A stretch of DNA of 64,000 bases from assembly GCF_025685425.1 (NCBI RefSeq), contig NZ_JAGTAS010000057.1:124001-188000 (forward strand). The letters run 5' to 3'. Each line of letters starts with the position of its first letter. The stretch's first letter is position 1. The position numbers and the translations under genes were made by a program. Below the pieces are notes generated by a model. It saw nothing but the letters and a program-made list of their open reading frames with translations. It searched no databases and had not been told where the DNA came from. The stretch is from Terriglobus albidus (lineage in GTDB: Bacteria; Acidobacteriota; Terriglobia; Terriglobales; Acidobacteriaceae). Of this stretch, positions 26,446 to 34,780 are shown one piece after another.

Positions 26446-27753
26446 ATGCGAGCTGCGCTCGAACGCTACTTTCAGTTTCATGAGCTGGGAACCGACTGGC
26501 GTACGGAGATTCTGGCCGGGGTGACTACTTTCGTCACCATGGCTTATATCATCTTCGTGAATCCGTCCATTCTGTCGCAGACCGGTATGCCCATTGCGGC
26601 GGTGACCATCGCCACATGCCTCTGCGCGGCCTTTGGTTCCATCCTGATGGGGGCTTTGGCCCGCTATCCGCTGGCGCTGGCGCCCGGTATGGGGTTGAAT
26701 GCCTATTTCACCTATACCGTCTGCCTGAAGATGCATGTGCCATGGCAGACGGCGCTTGGCGCCGTCTTTCTTTCCGGCATCATCTTTCTTCTGCTCACAC
26801 TTGGCGGCATCCGCCAGTTGCTTATCTCCGCAATTCCCCGTGAGCTTCACGCCGCCGTTGCCGGTGGAATCGGTCTGTTTATCGCGTTTATCGGGCTGCG
26901 TAATGCCGGCATTATCGTTAGTGATCCTGCAACAGCCGTCACGCTCGGCAATTTGCGCTCTCCACAAACAGCGCTCTCGCTCTTCGGTCTAATTCTGATT
27001 GCAGTGCTGCAGGTACTGCGGGTGCGTGCATCGATTCTCATCGGCATCGCCGGAACCATGCTGACTGGCTTCATCTTCCACCAGGTGCACTGGCAGCCCG
27101 GCCACGCAAGCCTTTCCGCCATTCGTCAAACGGCCCTTCATCTCGATATTCCTGGAGCATTGAAGCTTAACGCCGTCGAGATCGTCTTCGTGTTTCTTTT
27201 CGTCGATCTCTTTGACAATATCGGCACCCTCCTTGCCGTTACACAGAAGACCGGCCTTATTCCTACCTCTGGTGTGATTCCGCGGGTGCAGCGCATCTTC
27301 TTCGCCGACGCCATCTCCACCGTGGCAGGTTCGTTGGCCGGAACCTCTACCGTCTGCTCCTACATCGAATCCAGCGCGGGTGTCGCTGCCGGCGGCCGTA
27401 CCGGCATCACTGCCATTACCACCGGCCTGCTGTTTTTCGCATCCATCTTCGTCGCTCCGCTGGTTGGGGCAATCCCGGTTTCCGCGACCTCACCAGCGCT
27501 CATCATCGTCGGAGCACTCATGCTCGGCAGCATCGGAGAGCTCGACTGGCATGATCCGCTGGTTGCAATTCCGGCATTTCTCACGCTTATTACCATCCCA
27601 CTCACCTATTCCATTGCCACCGGACTAGGATTCGGTGTCATTGCTTTTGCCGCACTACGATTGTTTAGCGGTCGCGCGAAGAAGTCGGATTGGTTACTTT
27701 ACTTGCTGGCGACCGTCTTTCTGATCAGGTTTATTTATCTCGCCGCAGGTTGA
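26446..27753 (+). CDS. NCS2-family purine permease (AzgA-like)
   Basis: A 435-residue inner-membrane transporter for hypoxanthine/guanine/adenine (nucleobase-proton symport). The N-terminus has EILAGVTTFVTMAYIIFVNPSIL; LALAPGMGLNAYFTY in TM3 and FLFVDLFDNIGTLLAVTQK in TM8 are the AzgA/PbuG signatures, and GTSTVCSYIESSAGVAAGGRTG follows. About 13 hydrophobic segments are present. Exact base preference cannot be set from these motifs. Monocistronic, between the exported kinase-like protein and a small membrane protein; no purine-salvage enzyme is adjacent. Confidence 0.92.
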   Translation: MRAALERYFQFHELGTDWRTEILAGVTTFVTMAYIIFVNPSILSQTGMPIAAVTIATCLCAAFGSILMGALARYPLALAPGMGLNAYFTYTVCLKMHVPWQTALGAVFLSGIIFLLLTLGGIRQLLISAIPRELHAAVAGGIGLFIAFIGLRNAGIIVSDPATAVTLGNLRSPQTALSLFGLILIAVLQVLRVRASILIGIAGTMLTGFIFHQVHWQPGHASLSAIRQTALHLDIPGALKLNAVEIVFVFLFVDLFDNIGTLLAVTQKTGLIPTSGVIPRVQRIFFADAISTVAGSLAGTSTVCSYIESSAGVAAGGRTGITAITTGLLFFASIFVAPLVGAIPVSATSPALIIVGALMLGSIGELDWHDPLVAIPAFLTLITIPLTYSIATGLGFGVIAFAALRLFSGRAKKSDWLLYLLATVFLIRFIYLAAG

Positions 27754-27785
27754 GATGTTGACAAGCGGTCTATACTGACCATAAT
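27750..27785 (+). promoter_or_regulatory. Possible promoter abutting the small membrane gene
   Basis: TTGAGA (27750-27755) and TATACT (27771-27776) are 15 bp apart; TTGACA (27758-27763) and CATAAT (27780-27785) are 16 bp apart. The first pair would start transcription within a few bases of the ATG at 27787 (leaderless message). The second would start inside the gene. Both are motif matches only. Confidence 0.35.
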
Positions 27786-27786
27786 C

Positions 27787-28161
27787 ATGCGCTTAACCTC
27801 CCATCGAGCAGCATCGAATGCCGGGAAACCTGTCTTACGGGTCTCGTGGGCCTTCGCATTGCTTTGTCTCATCGTGATGGTGGCGGTATTCGCATGGGGA
27901 ACGGCTTATAAGATTTCGCTTTATCGCACTGTTGACGGTCCCACATTTCCGCATGTGAAGATGGGCACTACGTCCGACGGCCCTATGAAACGGGCCATCG
28001 GCACGGCAGTTCTTGCGCTGGCAGTTCTTCCCTGGCTGGCAGCGCTGAAACCTCCCAGACAGATGCACCGCGTGGCCCGTAGTTGGATTACGCCGCCGCG
28101 TCCGGCCACTATCGCGAAACAGCCTCAGCTTTTCTTTCGACCTCCTCCCCGCATCCGCTAG
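27787..28161 (+). CDS. Hypothetical two-span membrane protein
   Basis: A 124-residue protein with two predicted membrane segments: VSWAFALLCLIVMVAVFAWGTAYKISLY (about 18-45) and AIGTAVLALAVLPWLAAL (about 70-87). The loop between is short and polar. The C-terminal tail is Pro/Arg-rich (PPRPATIAKQPQLFFRPPPRIR). I do not recognise it. No convincing Shine-Dalgarno precedes the ATG; a promoter-like sequence ends two bases before it, so the start may be leaderless or may lie elsewhere. It could be a real small protein of acidobacterial envelopes or a chance frame. Confidence 0.5.
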   Translation: MRLTSHRAASNAGKPVLRVSWAFALLCLIVMVAVFAWGTAYKISLYRTVDGPTFPHVKMGTTSDGPMKRAIGTAVLALAVLPWLAALKPPRQMHRVARSWITPPRPATIAKQPQLFFRPPPRIR

Positions 28162-28237
28162 CTCATCCTCGCTCATATTTCTCATGAGCGCTTCCATGGC
28201 TGCGTTGCCTCGGCATCGCCTTCACTGGAGAAGCTAG

Positions 28238-28813
28238 ATGGATCAGCATCATACCCCCTGCCCAACGGGGCGCATTGTCGCACTCACAGAGCTGTTTCTT
28301 AACCGCCGCTCACTTCTGAAGGGCATAGCCCACTCGATCCTGAGGAACGAAGCAGACGCAGAAGATGCCCTGCAGGAGGCCTATTACAAGGCCATGAACC
28401 GCATCGAGCAGCTCGCCGACGAGCAGGCACTGCTCGGCTGGCTCTGCATGATCGTCCGCAATCACTCCTTGCAGATGCTGCGCAGCCGCCGAGTTCGCCA
28501 GGCCGGCTCGATCGACACCGAACCCGAGATGCGGTTTGCCGTCGAATCGCTTACCACCACCGAGGATGAGTCTCCGGAACACATCTGCATCGAACGCGAG
28601 ATGTTCCGGCGCACCATGGCCCGGCTCGACCTTCTGCCAGCCAATATGAAGGCAACCGTCACGATGCACTATCTCTCGGAGATGAGTCTGAGCGAGATTT
28701 CGGAGCTCCAGGGACATACAATCCCGGCACTCAAAAGCTATCTCTACCGGGGCCGGAAAATACTTCGGGGAGGGCCACTGCCCTCCCCGCGTGAAGAAAC
28801 TGCCTGCGCCTGA
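28238..28813 (+). CDS. RNA polymerase sigma-70 family factor, ECF type
   Basis: The 191-residue protein has region 2 (about 14-85: LLKGIAHSILRNEADAEDALQEAYYKAMNRI ... GWLCMIVRNHSLQMLRSRR) with the -10-binding helix, and region 4 (about 130-185: MARLDLLPANMKATVTMHYLSEMSLSEISELQGHTIPALKSYLYRGRKIL) with the helix-turn-helix. Region 1.1, 3 and other group-1 features are missing. ATG 28238 follows GGAGAAG at an 8-base gap. There is no adjacent anti-sigma factor, so the regulating partner lies elsewhere. The last codons and the stop are part of the tandem repeat that follows. Confidence 0.9.
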   Translation: MDQHHTPCPTGRIVALTELFLNRRSLLKGIAHSILRNEADAEDALQEAYYKAMNRIEQLADEQALLGWLCMIVRNHSLQMLRSRRVRQAGSIDTEPEMRFAVESLTTTEDESPEHICIEREMFRRTMARLDLLPANMKATVTMHYLSEMSLSEISELQGHTIPALKSYLYRGRKILRGGPLPSPREETACA

Positions 28814-28876
28814 CGCTTACTCTGCGCCTGACGCTTACTCTGCGCCTGACGCTTACTCTGCGCCTGACGCTTACTT
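28805..28876. repeat. 18-bp tandem repeat, four copies
   Basis: The unit TGCGCCTGACGCTTACTC occurs at 28805-28822, 28823-28840, 28841-28858 and 28859-28876 (last base T). It contains the stop TGA of the sigma factor in the first unit and, on the minus strand, the TAA stop of the DsbA-like gene at the far end. The copies are otherwise identical, which suggests recent slippage. Confidence 0.93.
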
Positions 28877-29833
28877 GGACGGTGTTCCTGCCGGAACGCC
28901 GTCCTGCACCGCCTGAAATGCGACGATCTGCTTCAGGACCTCGTAGGGGACATTCCCGAGGGGAATCAGATGTCCATTCACGGAGATCATCGGAGTCTGG
29001 TCGACTCCGGAATCTTCCGCCAGTTTGATTTGTGCATCCACTTTCGCCTTTGTGGCCGGCGTTGACGCACAGGCAGCGATCGCAGCCGGATCCTGTCCGG
29101 CGGCAGTTGCTGCGGCAGCCAGAGTCTGGTCACCGGCTTCGGGTGTCAGCGCCTCCTGCTTTGCGAAGACCTCATGCAAGAAGGTAAAGAAAGCATCATT
29201 GCCCTTCTGTGCCACGCAGACTCCATAAGAAGCTGCTTTATAGGCGTACGGATGAATCTCCGTCAGAGGAAAGTTCTGGAACACGACACGCGCATTCGGG
29301 AAGTCTGTCACCAGTTGATCGAAAATCTTTTCGGATTCCTTGCAGTGCGGGCACTGCATATCGGCGAACTCAACCAGCAGCAGATCCTTCCCCGCGGCTC
29401 CTTTGGCCGGCCCGTCGGCCCGCTGCTGCAGCGTTGATCGCAGCGCCGCGAACGGCTTTTCGCCAAATGGCATCACCTGGTCACCAGTCAGAGCGAACTT
29501 GCCGTCAGGCGTCGTCAGAAATTGTAGGGACTGCGGCTGCTGGTTTGCCTGTCCCTTTTGGGTAATGAAGACCACGACGCGGCTTATTCCCGGCGCCATC
29601 GTCTTCTGGATTGCCATGACACGCCAGATACGATTTGTGTCATAACCCCACTGCGCCTTCAAAAAGGCGTTCACAGTCGCGACCGTTGGTGTCTCAGCGG
29701 TAAAGAACTTTGGATTGGGCTGCGGCAACGGATCAGCCTGTGCCGCGGAAGGAGCGTCCGCTGTCTGCGCCATGGCGACCGCGCTGCCAGTAAGCGCCGC
29801 CGCGAGAACTAAACCAAGCATTTTCTTATTCAA
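28871..29833 (-). CDS. Exported DsbA-like thioredoxin-fold protein
   Basis: 320 residues from TTG at 29833 (AAAGG six bases upstream). The signal peptide (MLGLVLAAALTGSAVAMAQ) and a linker precede an N-terminal part (about 30-125) that is not thioredoxin. The DsbA fold starts at KDLLLVEFADMQCPHCKESEKIFDQL, with the CPHC active site near residue 160, and ends with VDQTPMISVNGHLIPLG (cis-Pro TPM). It would oxidise or isomerise disulfides in the periplasm. The gene lies 12 bp after nadE, on the same strand. Its stop lies at the edge of the 18-bp tandem repeat. Confidence 0.9.
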   Translation of the reverse strand: MNKKMLGLVLAAALTGSAVAMAQTADAPSAAQADPLPQPNPKFFTAETPTVATVNAFLKAQWGYDTNRIWRVMAIQKTMAPGISRVVVFITQKGQANQQPQSLQFLTTPDGKFALTGDQVMPFGEKPFAALRSTLQQRADGPAKGAAGKDLLLVEFADMQCPHCKESEKIFDQLVTDFPNARVVFQNFPLTEIHPYAYKAASYGVCVAQKGNDAFFTFLHEVFAKQEALTPEAGDQTLAAAATAAGQDPAAIAACASTPATKAKVDAQIKLAEDSGVDQTPMISVNGHLIPLGNVPYEVLKQIVAFQAVQDGVPAGTPSK

Positions 29834-29844
29834 GGGTAGCCTTT

Positions 29845-31506
29845 CTAAACCTGAACCTTTACTGCAATGGGGAACCTGCGGCCGTTGCCAAAAGATTTGC
29901 GCGTCACCTTCAGCACCGGCGCGGCCTGTTGCCGCTTGTATTCACTGCGCTCGACCAATCGTAAGACCTGTTCGACCAAAGAACGGTCAACGCCCTGTGT
30001 CTTTGCTATCTGCTCGGCGCTCTCGTAGCGCTCCACATAGGCTTCAAGGATCGGATCGAGAATATCGTACGGCGGCAACGAGTCCGTATCCAGTTGTCCC
30101 GGCCGTAGCTCCGCTGACGGTGGTTTCTCAATCGTTGCCACAGGAATGATCTCGCGCTCGCGATTGACATAGCGGCTTAGCTCATAGACGCGTGTCTTGG
30201 CCACATCTCCAATCACCGCCAAGCCGCCTACCATATCGCCGTAAAGCGTACAGTAGCCAACTGCCATCTCGCTTTTATTGCCGGTCGTGAGCACCAGCGC
30301 ACCAAATTTGTTCGATAGCGCCATCAGCAGCGTTCCACGGATGCGTGGCTGAATGTTCTCCTCGGCAAGCCCGAACGGTGTTCCCTGAAAGAGCGGATGC
30401 AGCACCTGGGTGAACTGGTCGTAGATCTCGCGGATGGCAAGCAGCTCGAAGCGAATCCCCAGGTTTTGAGCCAAGGCTCGCGCATCCTCAATCGAGTGAG
30501 ATGACGAGAACTCACTGGGCATGCCAACGCCGATCACATTCTCCGCTCCAAAGGCTTCCGTAGCGATTGCTGCAACCAGCGCCGAGTCGATGCCTCCGCT
30601 CAAGCCGACCAGGACCTTTGAAAATCCGCATTTGCGGACGTAGTCGCGCGTGCCCATTACCAGTGCCTGCCAGGCGCCAGCCACCTCATCGTCCTGCGCG
30701 ACGGGAACACAGGGAGTACTGCGATCGGCGGTATCGAAGAGTAGCAGATCTTCTTCGAACGATTTTGCCCGGGCGATCACACAGCCTTCCGGATCGAATG
30801 CGATCGAAGTCCCGTCGAACAGAAGGCTGTCATTGCCTCCGACCTGATTGCACATGGCGACCACCGCATGGTGGCGGCGGGCGAGTGCTGCCAACATCTC
30901 ACTGCGCATCTGTCGCTTCTCGTGCCAATAAGGAGACGCTGAGATATTCAGAATGATGCGCGCTGTATCGCTCTGCTGTGGCCATTTCTTCATCAGCTCT
31001 TCGACCGGATCTATCGGATAAAACCGGCGCGGCCAGTACAGCTTGTCATTCCACGCATCCTCGCAGATCGTGATAGCGATCGGCTGGCCTTTCAACGTAA
31101 CGATGGTCTGCTGCTGAGCCGGCTCGAAGTAACGTTGCTCGTCGAAGACGTCGTAAAACGGCAGCAGCATCTTCTGCTGCAGAAAGCTCACACGTCCCTC
31201 GGTCAATAAAGCCGCCACATTGCGCACGTTCTTACCCGTAATCACGCCGGACGGCAGCACGGAACCACACAGGACGGAGGTATAGGTCGTCTGTTCCGCG
31301 ATTTTTGCCAAAGTCTCGCTCGCGCGAGCGATGAAGGCGTCTTTTTCCAGAAAGTCAGCAGGCAGATAGCCACAGACTGCGAGCTCCGGAAAGACGGTCA
31401 GGTCAGCCCCTGCGTCGACCGCCCGCTGGGTGAAGTCCAGAATTTTCTTGAGGTTGCCGGAGAAATCCCCGATCGTAGGGTTAATCTGCGCCAGAGCAAT
31501 CTTCAC
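29845..31506 (-). CDS. nadE: Glutamine-dependent NAD+ synthetase
   Basis: The enzyme converts deamido-NAD to NAD with ammonia from glutamine. The 553-residue protein has an N-terminal nitrilase-like glutaminase domain (about 1-265) with Glu in FPELAVCGY, Lys-loop QKMLLPFYDVFDE and Cys in TICEDAWND. The C-terminal synthetase domain has GLSGGIDSALVAAI (P-loop) and TTGNKSEMAVGYCTLYGDMVGG. GTG at 31506 gives VKIALAQINPTIGDF as the natural N-terminus; the frame remains open to 31677 but that part is not conserved sequence. DsbA follows, 12 bp away. Confidence 0.95.
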   Translation of the reverse strand: MKIALAQINPTIGDFSGNLKKILDFTQRAVDAGADLTVFPELAVCGYLPADFLEKDAFIARASETLAKIAEQTTYTSVLCGSVLPSGVITGKNVRNVAALLTEGRVSFLQQKMLLPFYDVFDEQRYFEPAQQQTIVTLKGQPIAITICEDAWNDKLYWPRRFYPIDPVEELMKKWPQQSDTARIILNISASPYWHEKRQMRSEMLAALARRHHAVVAMCNQVGGNDSLLFDGTSIAFDPEGCVIARAKSFEEDLLLFDTADRSTPCVPVAQDDEVAGAWQALVMGTRDYVRKCGFSKVLVGLSGGIDSALVAAIATEAFGAENVIGVGMPSEFSSSHSIEDARALAQNLGIRFELLAIREIYDQFTQVLHPLFQGTPFGLAEENIQPRIRGTLLMALSNKFGALVLTTGNKSEMAVGYCTLYGDMVGGLAVIGDVAKTRVYELSRYVNREREIIPVATIEKPPSAELRPGQLDTDSLPPYDILDPILEAYVERYESAEQIAKTQGVDRSLVEQVLRLVERSEYKRQQAAPVLKVTRKSFGNGRRFPIAVKVQV

Positions 31507-31532
31507 AGATCCAGTGTACCGCCGACCGGCGT

Positions 31533-33038
31533 TTAGGTACCGGTGCCGGTGAAGACCACGCTGATGGTGCGAATCAGAATCTTGAGATCCAGGCCAAAGG
31601 TCCAGTTCTCGACATATGCCGTATCGAGGGAGATGTAGTTGTCGAACGACGGATCCTGACGTGCTTCCACCTGCCAAAGCCCTGTGATTCCCGGCAATAC
31701 ATCAAGGCGGCGAAGGTGTGAGATATCGTAACGCTCGACTTCCGCGGCAAGTGGAGGCCGCGGGCCAACCAGGCTCATGTCCCCTCGAAGTACATTCCAT
31801 AACTGCGGCAGCTCATCCAGGGAATACTTCCGCAGGACGCGGCCAACGCTCGTAATGCGCGGATCATGCTTGATTTTGAAGAGAATGCCGTCGCGCTCAT
31901 TCATATGAGCCAGTTTTTTCTTCAACTCGTCGGCGTTCGGCACCATCGTGCGGAACTTGAAGCATGCAAACTTACGTCCCTTGCGGCCAATACGCTCTGC
32001 ACGATAGAAGATGGGCCCCTTCGAATTGGCCCTGATCATGATGGCAATCAGAAGCATCAGCGGCGACAGCAAGGTCAAAGCCAGCGATGAAATGACGAGA
32101 TCCAGGATTCTCTTCGCCATAAAAGCCCCGATCGGGAACTCACGGCGATGCAGAGGAATCGTTGGGAACTGACCGATGTACTCTACCGGCGCATTCCAGG
32201 CCAGGCCGTCATACAGGTCAGGCACAACGCGGACGTCAATTCCCGCGGACCGCGCCTCTTCAACAACACCGATGACGATATTCCGCTCTGCTGGTACCGA
32301 AAAGAAAACCTCATCGACAAACAGACTGCGCGCCAGCGGAACGATATTGCGGAGATCGCCCACAATCTCCCGGTTCGAATTCAGCGCATCCTCCGGCGTC
32401 AACGAGACGAAGCCTTTGAAGCGGAAACCGAAATGTTGCAGTGTCTCCAGGTGATTACGGAGAGCCTGGGCTACACGACCTGTTCCGATAATGAGAACGT
32501 TACGAACCTCAAGCCCCTCGCGATAACGCGAATACACCATCCTGCGCCACGCAACACGACGGATCGAGAGCGCTACCTGGGTAAAGGCTACAGTCAGCAG
32601 CACCACAACCCGCGAGATACTCTCGCCATGCGTCAAATAGAGGAATCCGCAAAACAGAAGCCCGGCTGTCAGCACAGACTCGAAGGTCACTCGCTGTTCA
32701 TGGAGACCACTATGATGCTGGATTGGAGCGTACAGCCCATGAAGCCGCGAGAAGAAAACCACGCAAAATGCGAATGAGAGCAGGTACCAAAGAAACTGCT
32801 GCTGTATCGCTTGAAGCAACATCTCGTGATAGAGAGTGGTGCTGGGCAAGCCAGTTCCCTGGAATCGCATCCGGAACGCGATCACGCCGCATAAAACAGC
32901 GGTTAAATAATCTACGGATGCCCACATGAGCGCAGGCGCAGAACTACTCAGCACAGCGCCCCGGCCGGCTCGGCGCGCAGCAGAACGCCCGCGCTTGCCC
33001 GCCACTACCGCCTGTTGCAGATATTCAGGTGCCGCCAT
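31533..33038 (-). CDS. Polyprenyl-phosphate sugar phosphotransferase (WcaJ/WbaP type)
   Basis: The enzyme transfers a sugar-1-phosphate, probably glucose or galactose, to undecaprenyl phosphate, starting exopolysaccharide or O-antigen synthesis at the inner membrane. About 501 residues from ATG 33038. Four or five N-terminal membrane segments precede the NAD-like CoA-binding fold ([20 protein letters not shown]) and a fifth hydrophobic segment ([21 protein letters not shown]). The C-terminal catalytic domain has [50 protein letters not shown] and [13 protein letters not shown]. No other polysaccharide genes flank it here. It ends 27 bp before nadE. Confidence 0.92.
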   Translation of the reverse strand: MAAPEYLQQAVVAGKRGRSAARRAGRGAVLSSSAPALMWASVDYLTAVLCGVIAFRMRFQGTGLPSTTLYHEMLLQAIQQQFLWYLLSFAFCVVFFSRLHGLYAPIQHHSGLHEQRVTFESVLTAGLLFCGFLYLTHGESISRVVVLLTVAFTQVALSIRRVAWRRMVYSRYREGLEVRNVLIIGTGRVAQALRNHLETLQHFGFRFKGFVSLTPEDALNSNREIVGDLRNIVPLARSLFVDEVFFSVPAERNIVIGVVEEARSAGIDVRVVPDLYDGLAWNAPVEYIGQFPTIPLHRREFPIGAFMAKRILDLVISSLALTLLSPLMLLIAIMIRANSKGPIFYRAERIGRKGRKFACFKFRTMVPNADELKKKLAHMNERDGILFKIKHDPRITSVGRVLRKYSLDELPQLWNVLRGDMSLVGPRPPLAAEVERYDISHLRRLDVLPGITGLWQVEARQDPSFDNYISLDTAYVENWTFGLDLKILIRTISVVFTGTGT

Positions 33039-33271
33039 CGAAACTCGCCTAATCCTGGCTAAACAAAGGTTTTGTGAGCCTTCAGTGCACCGATACCGTC
33101 TGCACAATATCGCCTTCTGAAGGTGAAGTGACTACAGCGTCTGGATCTAAGTCCTTTGTTGACAGGATAACCTTGCGGCATCTCTCAGAACAACCCCCAA
33201 GATGCTGCTAGGTACCATTCGTAAGTCTATTTTTCTCCGTTAGATAACACAAACCAGAGATGAAAGTTGCC

Positions 33272-34186
33272 TTACACAGGCAAAACAAGTTCATCAAGCG
33301 CCAGGAACTCCCGCAGGACAGGATCCTGGGTTCTCTCCATCTCCTCAATCGTCCCAAAGAACTGCGCTTTTCCCTCGTGCAGGAATACCACGCGGTCTGC
33401 CAGTTTTTTGGCGAACCTCATGTCGTGTGTCACAACAATACTGGTTAGGTGAAGTTGACGCTTTAAGCGTTCGATCAGGTTGCCCAAAAGTTGTCCCATC
33501 AATGGGTCCACCATGGTTGTGGGCTCATCATACAAAATTGCCTCCGGCTGCGATGCCAATGCCCGGGCAATCGCCACGGACCGCTTCATCCCGGTAGACA
33601 GGTCTGATGGAAGGAGGTCTTCCATCCCTGCTACTCCAACCATCTCAAGCAATCCTTTGACCACTTGGCTGATCTGCTCCTCTCCAAGATCGCCGCGCTC
33701 ACGTAGAGGAAAGGCAACATTCTCGCCCACGGTAATCGAATCGAACAGAGCCCCATTTTGAAAGACCATCGTGACCTTGCGCCGGATCGCCTGCATCTCG
33801 CGCTCCGTGAACCCGCAAATGTCCTCCCCGGCCACGCGTACCTTGCCGCTGTCAGCCTTCAGAAATCCCATCAGAATCTGCAAGGCAACCGACTTTCCTA
33901 CGCCGCTTCGGCCAAGAATACAAAGGGTCTCGCCTGGCAGCACGCAGAAGCTGACTTTCTGCAGAACATGAGCATCGCCAAACGACTTGGAGACTTTCTC
34001 AAATGAGATATAGGGTAACGGCTTGCCCGGAACAACCGCCGATTCCTTTGCCGCTTCGTTCTGCTCAGCGGCTTCCGTCATGAACTCTTCTACGACATCG
34101 GCCAACTCCGGGGATACATCCGCCGTTAACGGCGCATCCTCTCCAGGAATCTCCTCAGGTACCTCTGGTTCCCTTTCGTGCATCAT
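33272..34186 (-). CDS. ABC transporter ATPase, MlaF-like, with acidic N-terminal extension
   Basis: The 304-residue protein has an acidic N-terminal extension (about 1-55, EPEVPEEIPGED...) not usual in MlaF. The ATPase core has Walker A ILGRSGVGKSVA, MVFQNGALFDSITVGENVAFPL, signature LSTGMKRSVAIARAL, Walker B AILYDEPTTMVDPL and VVTHDM. The FQ.GALFDS..V.ENV and DEPT..VDP motifs are typical of MlaF/Mkl ATPases that move phospholipids between membranes. No permease (MlaE) or MCE protein (MlaD) is next to it; it follows mobA with a six-base gap. The substrate is inferred. Confidence 0.88.
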   Translation of the reverse strand: MMHEREPEVPEEIPGEDAPLTADVSPELADVVEEFMTEAAEQNEAAKESAVVPGKPLPYISFEKVSKSFGDAHVLQKVSFCVLPGETLCILGRSGVGKSVALQILMGFLKADSGKVRVAGEDICGFTEREMQAIRRKVTMVFQNGALFDSITVGENVAFPLRERGDLGEEQISQVVKGLLEMVGVAGMEDLLPSDLSTGMKRSVAIARALASQPEAILYDEPTTMVDPLMGQLLGNLIERLKRQLHLTSIVVTHDMRFAKKLADRVVFLHEGKAQFFGTIEEMERTQDPVLREFLALDELVLPV

Positions 34187-34192
34187 CTCTCT

Positions 34193-34777
34193 CTACCCCC
34201 ATGAGACGTTGAAGCCTAACCGGCGCAGGTCAGAAACTTCCTGAGGAGTATTCAGATTGCGAAACTGCCCGGAAAATTCTTCCCCTGTTTCCACCCACTG
34301 CACCGGCGACACAAGAGCAGCCATCACTTTGTATTGTGCCACCTCAAGCGCCCGCCGCAGCTCAGGCAGCACGCCTCGCCGATATGCCGCAACCAGTGGC
34401 TGCGGGCCTTCCGGAGTCCGGGTCACGATCGCCATTGAGTTGGATGTCACCGTCATCTGCGCCAGGTGACGCATCCATGCTTCTGGGACCAATGGCATGT
34501 CTACCGGAAGAAACAACATCCACTCTGCTTCGGATGCTTCGAGAGCCGTAACGATGCCCCCCACTGGACCGCACGAGTATGGATCCTTCAATACGATAGA
34601 ACGCCGTTCTTCTGGATCGACCTGTTCCCCGGAGGTGTACAGCAAGGTTGTACACGCCGCCAGTTTGTCCACGGCAAGAGCATGCAGCGTTCTGCCACCG
34701 ACCCGCAGTAGCGCCTTGTCACGCCCCATCCGCGTACTCCTGCCGCCGGCCAGCACGCATCCTGCAAGCCGTTCCAC
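34193..34777 (-). CDS. mobA: Molybdenum cofactor guanylyltransferase
   Basis: The enzyme attaches GMP to molybdopterin in the last step of Mo-bis-MGD cofactor synthesis. The 194-residue protein has the nucleotidyltransferase start LAGCVLAGGRSTRMGRDKALLRVGG, VEALEASEAEWMLFLPVDMPLVP (VDMP = metal site) and a conserved terminal part. GTG at 34777 is three bases after the stop of the M20 gene. The fit to the MobA/IspD-like group is good; a MobA-like enzyme of other nucleotide specificity is the alternative. No other Mo cofactor genes are adjacent. Confidence 0.85.
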   Translation of the reverse strand: MERLAGCVLAGGRSTRMGRDKALLRVGGRTLHALAVDKLAACTTLLYTSGEQVDPEERRSIVLKDPYSCGPVGGIVTALEASEAEWMLFLPVDMPLVPEAWMRHLAQMTVTSNSMAIVTRTPEGPQPLVAAYRRGVLPELRRALEVAQYKVMAALVSPVQWVETGEEFSGQFRNLNTPQEVSDLRRLGFNVSWG

Positions 34778-34780
34778 GCG

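Noticed and set aside
28805-28876. CRISPR-like array
   Set aside because: Units are contiguous 18-bp copies with no spacers and no cas genes; it is a simple tandem repeat.
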